Positions 1 to 6,024 of a DNA stretch of 44,580 nucleotides are shown in pieces (position 1 is the first letter of the stretch; the number at the start of each line of letters is the position of its first letter). The notes under the pieces were generated by a model. It saw only the letters and a list, made by a program, of their open reading frames with translations. It was not told the DNA's origin and ran no database searches. Both the position numbers and the translations under genes were made by a program. Source of the stretch: Chitinophagaceae bacterium (lineage in GTDB: Bacteria > Bacteroidota > Bacteroidia > Chitinophagales > Chitinophagaceae); the NCBI GenBank assembly GCA_021151685.1, contig JAGKWS010000020.1:1-44580 (forward strand), given 5' to 3'.

Positions 1-1
1 C

Positions 2-442
2 GATATTGCCGGCGTACAAAGCATCATTCACTACCACCTGCCCCACGATGCCGAAACTTTCACCCACCGCAACGGCCGTACCGCCCGCATGAACGCCACC
101 GGCACCGCCATCTTGCTACTGGGCCCCGAAGAACAAATGCCCGCATGGGCCGGCACCAATGTGCCCGAAATACAGTTGAACGGCAGCCAAACTGTCCCCC
201 CAATGCCCCGGTGGACTACACTATTCATAGCCGCCGGCAAAAAAGATAAAGTCAACAAAGTAGACGTTGCCGGTTTCCTGTCGCACGTAGGCGGCCTCAA
301 AAGAGACGAAATTGGCCTGATAGAAATCCGCGACCGCTCATCCATGGTAGCAGTGCCCCGTGCCGGCATATCGCGCTTGCTCCCCATACTCAAAGCCGCA
401 AAAATCAAAGGTCAAAAAGTAATGATAGCCGTTGCGAGGTAG
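2..442 (+). CDS. DEAD-box RNA helicase, C-terminal part (5' truncated by window edge)
   Basis: The reading frame is open from base 2 and ends at a TAG, giving the last 146 residues of a protein whose start lies outside the window. Near its N-terminal end is HRNGRTAR (about residues 22-29), a variant of helicase motif VI (HRxGRxxR), preceded by the usual motif V region (DIAGVQSIIHYHLP). The last 70 or so residues, running from VDVAGFLSHVGGL through IEIRDRSSMVAVP to KIKGQKV, match the DbpA-type RNA-binding domain that follows the helicase core in DbpA and related proteins. DbpA in E. coli remodels 23S rRNA during 50S assembly; a ribosome-assembly or cold-adaptation role is inferred. Motif VI has Ala where Gly is usual (GRTAR for GRTGR), which is common in Bacteroidota homologues. 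ATPase motifs I-III cannot be judged from this window. Confidence 0.9.
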   Translation, partial: DIAGVQSIIHYHLPHDAETFTHRNGRTARMNATGTAILLLGPEEQMPAWAGTNVPEIQLNGSQTVPPMPRWTTLFIAAGKKDKVNKVDVAGFLSHVGGLKRDEIGLIEIRDRSSMVAVPRAGISRLLPILKAAKIKGQKVMIAVAR

Positions 443-570
443 AGACTCCAAATCCCCAACCTCGAAAACTGTGGTTGGTACGATTGGGTACTAATGAGGA
501 GTGTATATGTGTTTCGCCACACGAAACCCTGCACCCTTATGTGGCCGTAGGTTATGCATAAAGCAACCTC

Positions 571-598
571 GATAGAAAGAAAACCTTTCTTTTCTATC
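571..598. terminator. A/T-rich hairpin between convergent genes
   Basis: GATAGAAAGAAA and TTTCTTTTCTATC face each other across a very short loop, with one unpaired T. It lies between the helicase gene (+) and the TPR lipoprotein gene (-) and its right end overlaps the latter's TGA stop. It could terminate transcription from either side. The stem is A/T-rich, so it is a weak call. Confidence 0.4.
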
Positions 599-1271
599 AA
601 TTAATGAACACTTTATACTTAGAAACAGTTTCCATATCTCCTGACATCTTCGCAAAGTCTGATATTTTCAAGGCAATATCTTTCCTTGTCGTATCATACT
701 CATATGCGAGTATTAGTACTTCAATAGCAAATTTTTTGTAGCCATTGTCTTTCAGAGGCCCACTGTGCTGATAATTACTATCAACATATTGAAATGCCGA
801 TTCACCAATGCCTATCAGGTCTTCCATTGTGATGTCTCTGATTTCTTTTGTGGTATCCAAAGAAAAAGCCATGTCAATATCGCTTTTGCCCTCTTGTATC
901 TGTCCTAAATGAATTTTGCAAATTCCCATTCCCCTATAATTGACGGCCCTATCACCACTTAATTTATTTTGTTCACCAAACATCTGAATCGCCTCCTTGT
1001 ACTGTTGGTCCGAGTAATAGCTTTGTGCCAAAAAGCCACGCGCCAAAGGATGTGTAGAGTCAATTTTCAGCGTCTCTAAAAATTTGTCTATTGATTGCTT
1101 GTTTAGCAACGTTGCCTTTTCATATTCACCTTTGCCTTGTTCATCTATTGAATTTAAGTACAAAGTCACACCTTCATTAAATACGTTATATGCTTTTTTG
1201 TTTTTTTGGGGGGTACAAGAGGAAAGCAAGAAGGCGAAAAGCATGTTCGAAATGAGGGATAACGATTTCAT
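597..1271 (-). CDS. TPR-containing lipoprotein
   Basis: The 224-residue product starts MKSLSLISNM and has a hydrophobic segment ending in the lipobox LLSSC (Cys about residue 18), so it is predicted to be lipidated and anchored in the inner or outer membrane facing the periplasm. An in-frame start 54 bases further upstream would bury this signal inside the protein and was rejected; a TATATTTG promoter box lies within that stretch. After the anchor come helical repeats that look like tetratricopeptide repeats, for example HPLARGFLAQSYYSDQQYKEAI followed by NYRGMGICKIHLGQIQEG, so a scaffolding role is likely. No enzyme motif is visible. The gene is more A+T-rich than the helicase beside it and is transcribed convergently to it, which may mean a separate origin. 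Function unknown. Confidence 0.75.
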   Translation of the reverse strand: MKSLSLISNMLFAFLLSSCTPQKNKKAYNVFNEGVTLYLNSIDEQGKGEYEKATLLNKQSIDKFLETLKIDSTHPLARGFLAQSYYSDQQYKEAIQMFGEQNKLSGDRAVNYRGMGICKIHLGQIQEGKSDIDMAFSLDTTKEIRDITMEDLIGIGESAFQYVDSNYQHSGPLKDNGYKKFAIEVLILAYEYDTTRKDIALKISDFAKMSGDMETVSKYKVFIN

Positions 1272-1306
1272 ATTCGGAAGGTAAAAACACATAAGTTTTA
1301 ACATTT

Positions 1307-1314
1307 CAAATATA
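1307..1314 (-). promoter_or_regulatory. -7 box of the TPR lipoprotein gene
   Basis: TATATTTG on the minus strand fits the Bacteroidota -7 consensus TAnnTTTG and lies 35 bases before the ATG at 1271. No convincing -33 TTG at the usual distance is seen. Confidence 0.5.
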
Positions 1315-1616
1315 GCATAAATCACTGATTAGCATTGTATCCACAATATGTGATGCGGCTGGCAATCTTCAGATCGGCGGCCCTCAACCTCTCCTGAATC
1401 GAAATCTACTGGTGCGGGATACAACAGAAATCATCCGCTTCTACATGCTCCATTGCCCCGCTTTCAAGTTGGGGTGAAGCAACTAAAGTTGATGAACTTT
1501 AGCCTATACACATTGTGTATGCCCACATTGTCTGGGTTGGGCTAAAGCCAAATAAACCTCAATCACCCACCCCGACTTCGGGTCGGTGCAACTTATCGGG
1601 TCGAACTTAAAAACGA

Positions 1617-1651
1617 CATGGGGCTGTTTCTTTCTCAGAAACAGCCCCATG
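1617..1651 (-). terminator. Rho-independent terminator of the ferredoxin gene
   Basis: A perfect 15-bp inverted repeat (CATGGGGCTGTTTCT and its complement, 1617-1631 and 1637-1651) surrounds a 5-base loop. Read on the minus strand, the stem is followed by TCGTTTTT, a U-tract, and lies 25 bases after the ferredoxin stop codon. Confidence 0.85.
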
Positions 1652-1675
1652 TACGTATAATGTATACCTGAGTGA

Positions 1676-2023
1676 TTAAAGATGCAGGCGGTCTTTTTTG
1701 GCCAGCAGTTCATCAATAGTTTCCTTGTACATATCATCTGGCACGCAGCAGTCTACCGGGCAAACGGCAGCGCACTGGGGCTCTTCGTGAAAGCCCTGAC
1801 ACTCGGTGCATTTATTGGCTGTAATGTAATAAGTATCTACAGAAAGTGGTGCGTGACGGTTGCCGGCATCGGTAATAGAGCCGTCCATCAGCACATACGA
1901 ACCCTTTACCGAAGTACCATCAGTAATGGCCCACTCTACACCACCTTCATAAATTGCATTATTAGGACACTCGGGTTCGCAGGCCCCGCAATTGATGCAC
2001 TCGTCAGTTATCTTTATAGCCAT
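1676..2023 (-). CDS. 2[4Fe-4S] ferredoxin
   Basis: A 115-residue protein with two cysteine clusters. The first is CINCGACEPECP (Cys 9, 12, 15, 19), a standard CxxCxxCxxxCP motif. The second is CTECQGFHEEPQCAAVCP (Cys 72, 75, 84, 88) with a further Cys at 92 in PVDC. The lengthened spacing inside the second cluster and the acidic insert between clusters are typical of the Alvin-type (Chromatium) ferredoxins, which carry two [4Fe-4S] clusters of low potential. It would act as a soluble one-electron carrier in the cytoplasm. A 2-oxoacid:ferredoxin oxidoreductase beta subunit, a possible electron donor, is encoded at 19.5 kb, but the two genes are not linked. It is a single-gene unit with its own promoter box and a strong terminator. 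Confidence 0.93.
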   Translation of the reverse strand: MAIKITDECINCGACEPECPNNAIYEGGVEWAITDGTSVKGSYVLMDGSITDAGNRHAPLSVDTYYITANKCTECQGFHEEPQCAAVCPVDCCVPDDMYKETIDELLAKKDRLHL

Positions 2024-2054
2024 TTTAGAAAAATCGTTTTTTTATTAACAGTAG

Positions 2055-2062
2055 CAAAGTTA
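2055..2062 (-). promoter_or_regulatory. -7 box of the ferredoxin gene
   Basis: TAACTTTG on the minus strand matches TAnnTTTG and lies 31 bases before the ferredoxin ATG. The -33 element is not clear. Confidence 0.5.
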
Positions 2063-2118
2063 CAATTTAGCCCTCAAAAACACCAGCGACACCATACTAA
2101 AAAATGATGCCCATATAA

Positions 2119-2285
2119 GAGCCGGGTTAAGATATATTCTTTGCTATTCTTATGGTTGTTTGTGGCTGCAACTTCGTTTCATTTTTTTGCCATAGGAAGG
2201 GCTATGGATGCAAAATGTGCCTCGTTTTTGCTCAAAAATAACTTTCATAATACACACAAACAATAAATATATCTTAAATAGGCTC
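2119..2285 (+). mobile_element. MITE copy 1 (non-autonomous element with terminal inverted repeats)
   Basis: This 167-bp element begins GAGCC and ends GGCTC. Its ends are imperfect inverted repeats: the left end begins GAGCCGGGTTAAGATATATT and the right end, read inward, begins GAGCCTATTTAAGATATATT. It is flanked on both sides by TAA (2116-2118 and 2286-2288), as expected for a 3-bp target duplication. The same element occurs in the opposite orientation at 31339-31498 with closely matching interior, including a small hairpin CCATAG-CTATGG (near 2190-2210). It has no transposase, so it would have to be moved in trans. A TNA duplication and GAGCC-like ends would suit an IS5-family (IS1031-type) transposase, which is inference. 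It sits between the ferredoxin gene and the PAP2-like gene. Confidence 0.85.
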
Positions 2286-2316
2286 TAATACCCCTAAGGT
2301 GCGTGGTCATGTGCGA

Positions 2317-3063
2317 CTACAAAATACCACCCGGGCGGCGGCGCGACATACCCGGTTGTGGGGCTCCTTGCAACTGCCTGCGGTTGCGTAAACTGCGAAT
2401 AACAGACGGGGCAAAATAAATGGCGGTGGTAATAACGATAGCCCCATACACATCGTAGGTATAGTGTACACGCATACTCAGTAGCATAAAAGCCATAACA
2501 AAGGCACTACCTATAAGTGCATACTTGAGGTATTTGCGCTCGCAACAGAGAAAGTATATCCAAATGCTGGCCACATGGCCGCTGAAGAAAAGATCTTTGG
2601 TAAGCGGCGCATCATTGGGGTAAACGGTGTTTTCCAGAAACACATCGCGCAGCACAATGATGCCTGCGGGGGGCTCCAGCGCTATGAGCATGATGCATAG
2701 CTGGCGCACCACGGCTACCAGCAAGTGCATTTCTATAACCCGCATAATGACCATCGGTTTGAGTATGTGGGTGAGCACCATGGTACCGAGGGATAGATAG
2801 AGCAATACAAATATCCATGTAGAAAAGTCGATACTGGGAAAGAGCGTAAGCAACTTATCTTCCAAACGGGTGCCATGACGCATTTCTGCCAAAAAATTGA
2901 GCCTTTGGGTAATGGCAGAGTATACCATAAAAACTATGGGTGCAGCCAACAGTTTAGTCCGAAATGTTTTGTCGGCAAAAGCTGTTTTCCACTCTGCTAC
3001 CAATGTTTGTAGGAACCGACTTACACTTGCAAAAAGTGTGTTGCCGCTTCTGTTATCCTGCAT
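2317..3063 (-). CDS. PAP2/sphingomyelin-synthase-like membrane protein
   Basis: A 248-residue protein with about six hydrophobic segments. It carries DLFFSGH (residues 157-163) followed by RVHYTYDVYGAIV (about 198-210). These match the D3 and D4 motifs (SGHT and HYTxDV) of the sphingomyelin-synthase branch of the PAP2 superfamily, in which two histidines and an aspartate form the catalytic triad. Here they would be His163, His200 and Asp204. Members transfer or remove phospho-head-groups on lipids within the membrane. Some Bacteroidota make sphingolipids, so phosphosphingolipid synthesis is possible, but the substrate cannot be told from sequence. The conserved Thr after SGH is Val here. The C-terminal tail is rich in Arg, Pro and Gly. 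No operon partner is adjacent; the MITE copy lies just after its stop codon. Confidence 0.78.
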   Translation of the reverse strand: MQDNRSGNTLFASVSRFLQTLVAEWKTAFADKTFRTKLLAAPIVFMVYSAITQRLNFLAEMRHGTRLEDKLLTLFPSIDFSTWIFVLLYLSLGTMVLTHILKPMVIMRVIEMHLLVAVVRQLCIMLIALEPPAGIIVLRDVFLENTVYPNDAPLTKDLFFSGHVASIWIYFLCCERKYLKYALIGSAFVMAFMLLSMRVHYTYDVYGAIVITTAIYFAPSVIRSLRNRRQLQGAPQPGMSRRRPGGIL

Positions 3064-3476
3064 CTTATAGTCTCTTTTATAATTGTTCGGTTATATGCTG
3101 CTTATGCAGCAAATTGACTCGTTTTCAAGGTGATATCTAAAGCGGTGGCGGTGAAACCACCACTACTGCCCTATAAGGACACGCAAAAGTCGGAAAGGTT
3201 TAAATCATGGCAATTTAAACTCAATATTTTATTTTCATTGCATTATTGTTGACTCATTCTTATAAAATAACAAAATTTTGCTGGCAACATGACACTTGCA
3301 GCAACATTTACAAGCCGTATTGTGGGCGAAGTACCAACCCAACAGGTATTTAGCAGACCTGTTGTAGCTACTATGGGCCCACTAACCGACCGAAGGCATG
3401 GGTACAAATACGTGATGGCATGGGCGGTGGGGGAAATGAAACATTTTTTACTATTTTTGTCGCCAACATGTTTCAT
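3064..3476. other. Gene-free stretch between divergent genes
   Basis: I see no supported gene here. It contains a small hairpin TGCTGC/GCAGCA at 3096-3111, an 8-bp inverted repeat GTTTAAAT/ATTTAAAC at 3198-3220 around a 7-base loop, and the promoter box at 3452. A 76-codon reading frame at 3289-3519 overlaps the next gene's signal peptide and has no recognisable features. Confidence 0.5.
3452..3459 (+). promoter_or_regulatory. -7 box of the beta-barrel gene at 3477
   Basis: TATTTTTG matches TAnnTTTG and ends 17 bases before the chosen ATG. It supports this start over an in-frame upstream start at 3420, which would precede the promoter. Confidence 0.55.
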
Positions 3477-4547
3477 ATGCGCACGAGAAATAAATTGTAC
3501 AAGACACTATGCCATATAGCCGTCCTGATGTCGGCAGGGATGTGCAGTAGTACTGCTTTTGCGCAGGTGTCGTTATACGATGCTGAAAAGCGAGGTTCTC
3601 TCTATTTTAGTGTAGGAAATAACACCCCCAATCACCGACCTTCTACCATAGAAGTAGTGTCTGGCACGCCGGGCAATGTGAGCAACTACAAGTGGGAAAA
3701 AGTAGATGGCGATAACAGCACCACGAAAACAACGGGGTTGAACTACAACATCAGGATAGGATACTTTTTCGATTACTTTCAGAATTGGGCCATAGAACTT
3801 TGTTACGACCCCGTGAAGTACCACATAGCTACCGGGCAAATGGTGAAGATGACTGGTATGCTGGACAACAGAGATATAGACACCTCATTTGCCTTTACGC
3901 CCGATAATGGTTATTTCTACAATATTGCCGGCTCTAACTTCCTGAATGTGAATGTACTGCGCCGGTTTCAGATATACCAGATAAAGAGCCATAATGTGCG
4001 TATTGATGCACTGGCCAAGGTGGGTATTGGGCCATGTATGCCCTACACCTACAACAGCATAATGGGCAAGACGGCAGAACGTCCCCAGTTTCAGATGGGT
4101 GGCTGGAATGCCGGTGCTGAGGGAGCCCTACGCCTGACACTGATGCGCCATGTGTTTGCAGAGGCATCCTATAAATACAGCTACGCATCGTACAAAGACC
4201 TTGTAGTATTTAATGGTGTGGCGCAGCAGAAGCTGGTAACCGCACAGATGGTGTTTAGCGTAGGGTATTGGTTCTCTACTACCAAGCGCAACCCACTGTT
4301 TGTGAAGCCAGACAATAAGAAGCCGCCATTCAGCATCAAACCAATCAATCCGCCTGACCCTGAAGAGGATCAGAAGAAAATAATGAAAGGACAGCCCATG
4401 CTGCCTGCTCCCAAAAAAGCAGTTGCTCCCACGCCTGCACCAGCTCCGGTACCCGATAGTGTACCGGCACCAGACAGTACACCGGTTCCAACACCCGATG
4501 CCCCACCGGCACCAGATGGTACACCAACCCCCGAACCGGGTAAATAG
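3477..4547 (+). CDS. Outer-membrane beta-barrel protein with proline-rich tail
   Basis: A 356-residue protein starting MRTRNKLYKTL with a signal peptide cleaved after SSTAFA. The central 260 residues consist of alternating polar and aromatic stretches (LYFSVGNN, NIRIGYFFDYF, GGWNAGAEGALRLTL, AEASYKYSYASYKDL, MVFSVGYWF) as in an 8- to 12-stranded outer-membrane barrel. The last barrel-like strand ends in an aromatic residue at about residue 273. After it comes a roughly 80-residue low-complexity tail, first Lys/Pro/Asp-rich (around residues 280-305) and then built from short Pro-Ala-Pro-Asp units such as PAPVPDSVPAPDSTPVPTPD. The tail probably extends into the periplasm or outside the cell and may contact peptidoglycan or the surface. 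It stands alone, 70 bases upstream of the porin gene. Function unknown beyond outer-membrane location. Confidence 0.75.
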   Translation: MRTRNKLYKTLCHIAVLMSAGMCSSTAFAQVSLYDAEKRGSLYFSVGNNTPNHRPSTIEVVSGTPGNVSNYKWEKVDGDNSTTKTTGLNYNIRIGYFFDYFQNWAIELCYDPVKYHIATGQMVKMTGMLDNRDIDTSFAFTPDNGYFYNIAGSNFLNVNVLRRFQIYQIKSHNVRIDALAKVGIGPCMPYTYNSIMGKTAERPQFQMGGWNAGAEGALRLTLMRHVFAEASYKYSYASYKDLVVFNGVAQQKLVTAQMVFSVGYWFSTTKRNPLFVKPDNKKPPFSIKPINPPDPEEDQKKIMKGQPMLPAPKKAVAPTPAPAPVPDSVPAPDSTPVPTPDAPPAPDGTPTPEPGK

Positions 4548-4605
4548 TTGCTGAAAATGGATAGGGCGCGGCGGTAATTTAACATTGCTGTAAAGCAATG
4601 GTGGT

Positions 4606-4613
4606 TATCCTTG
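4606..4613 (+). promoter_or_regulatory. Probable -7 box of the porin gene, very close to the ATG
   Basis: TATCCTTG differs from TAnnTTTG at one base and ends only 4 bases before the porin ATG. If used, the mRNA would start at or next to the start codon. A small hairpin CATTGCT/AGCAATG (about 4582-4599) lies just upstream. Confidence 0.4.
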
Positions 4614-4617
4614 CAGT

Positions 4618-5964
4618 ATGAATAACACCACTATACTTTTTATAGCGGGTATAGCTATGGGCAGTAGTGCCCATGCACAACAGCCTGCTGCCGATACACG
4701 AAAGAACCTGAACGAGCTACGCCTGAACCTGAGCGCAGACGGGGAACGATATATAAAGGCTACCTTCCTGAACCAGACATGGGTACGCTGGAACCAAAGC
4801 AATGAAGGCACTACCGTGAACGGCGAAAGCCGCGACCATACGGTAGACATAGGTTTGCGCCGTACCCGTATGCAACTGTACGGGCAACTGAACGACCATA
4901 CGTTTTTCTACACCCAGTTTGGGATGAATAACTTCAATTACCTGTCGCAGAATGCGGGCAACCGAAAGTTACAGCCATTTTTTCATGATGTGCTGGGCGA
5001 GTACAAGGTATTCAAGACCAATAACATGCTGAAAATAGGAGGTGGCCTCACGATAATAAACGGCCTCAGCAGATTCTCGCAGCCCAGTATAGGTACCATT
5101 CTGACGACAGACGTACCTGTGTTTCTGCAAACTACGGTAGACCAGACCGACGAATTTGCCCGTAAACTGGCTATATATGCACGCGGACAAGTGGCCAAAT
5201 TGGACTATCGGGTGGCTGTTGCAGACCCCTTCCCGATACAAACAAACGGGCAGGCAGTGCCTGCCATAAGTTCTACCCCCACTTTTACACCACGGGGGCA
5301 TAGCTATCAGTACTCAGCCTTATTCATCTACAACATACTGGACCAGGAGCCGCATACCACACCCTATATGGCAGGCACCTATCTGGGCGAAAAAAAGATA
5401 CTGAATATTGAAGCAGGAGCCATTTACCAGCCGAAAGCTACCTGGAACATTCGCTCGTCTGACACGGTGTACAATGCCATGCTGCACTACGGTGCCGCCC
5501 TCTTTGCCGATATGCCACTGGTAGGCAACCAATATGCCTTTACCGCATATGCAGGCTATTTTTTAACCGACTATGGCCCCGGTTATATACGCAACAATGG
5601 CATTATGAACCCCGCAAACGGCAACAGTAATGCTACCATCTATAACGGGGCGGGAAACGCCTACCCCATGTTTGGCACAGGGAACAATACCTATGCACAA
5701 GCAGGTGTGCGCCTACCCAACCAACTGTTGGGCAATGCAGGCACACTATTGCCCTATGTGGCATTCCGATCATCGAAGTTTGCACAATTGGCAAACCGTG
5801 TGAATGTATATGAAGCGGGGATAAACTGGCTGATGAATAAGCACCAATCCAAACTATCGCTGAACTATGAACTGCGGCCGGTATTTGCCTACAAGCCTCT
5901 TGGCGAGATAAACCGCATAGGAAATGCAAGTGGCGCATGGATTCAGTATCAGGTATTTTTTTAG
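4618..5964 (+). CDS. Porin-like outer-membrane beta-barrel protein
   Basis: A 448-residue protein with a signal peptide (MNNTTILFIAGIAMGSSAHA, then Q). The mature part is a succession of amphipathic strands (KATFLNQTWVRWNQ, HTVDIGLRRTRMQLYGQL, HTFFYTQFGMNNFNYL, LKIGGGLTIINGLSR) and ends in YQVFF, the C-terminal aromatic signature recognised by the BAM complex. The early pattern of a long first strand followed by DIGLRRTRMQLYGQL recalls phosphate-selective porins (OprO/OprP type) of Bacteroidota. It would form a diffusion channel for a small anion or other solute; the substrate is not evident. The hybrid sensor gene begins 60 bases downstream on the same strand, so the sensor may regulate or be co-transcribed with it. 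Confidence is high for location and moderate for family. Confidence 0.78.
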   Translation: MNNTTILFIAGIAMGSSAHAQQPAADTRKNLNELRLNLSADGERYIKATFLNQTWVRWNQSNEGTTVNGESRDHTVDIGLRRTRMQLYGQLNDHTFFYTQFGMNNFNYLSQNAGNRKLQPFFHDVLGEYKVFKTNNMLKIGGGLTIINGLSRFSQPSIGTILTTDVPVFLQTTVDQTDEFARKLAIYARGQVAKLDYRVAVADPFPIQTNGQAVPAISSTPTFTPRGHSYQYSALFIYNILDQEPHTTPYMAGTYLGEKKILNIEAGAIYQPKATWNIRSSDTVYNAMLHYGAALFADMPLVGNQYAFTAYAGYFLTDYGPGYIRNNGIMNPANGNSNATIYNGAGNAYPMFGTGNNTYAQAGVRLPNQLLGNAGTLLPYVAFRSSKFAQLANRVNVYEAGINWLMNKHQSKLSLNYELRPVFAYKPLGEINRIGNASGAWIQYQVFF

Positions 5965-6024
5965 CATCAGATGGCCCGGCTTTAATTTTTGCCCCATATG
6001 TAATTACCTTTAGTAGTACTAACT

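Larger units (their letters stand above)
1272..1675. repeat. Gene-free stretch with clustered hairpins, possible dispersed intergenic repeat
   Basis: No convincing gene is present. Besides the promoter and the terminator listed separately, this stretch holds several small perfect inverted repeats: CTAAAGTT/AACTTTAG at 1483-1490 and 1495-1502, ATACAC/GTGTAT at 1506-1511 and 1515-1520, and CCGAC/GTCGG at 1572-1576 and 1582-1586. The pair TTTAGCC (about 1498-1504) and GGCTAAA (about 1540-1546) can also fold over the second of these. Close packing of hairpins with little coding character resembles the palindromic intergenic repeats common in Bacteroidota genomes. No second copy is seen in this window. 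Confidence 0.4.

Noticed and set aside
3289..3519. 76-codon plus-strand frame before the beta-barrel gene
   Set aside because: It overlaps the signal peptide of the real gene and precedes its promoter box.
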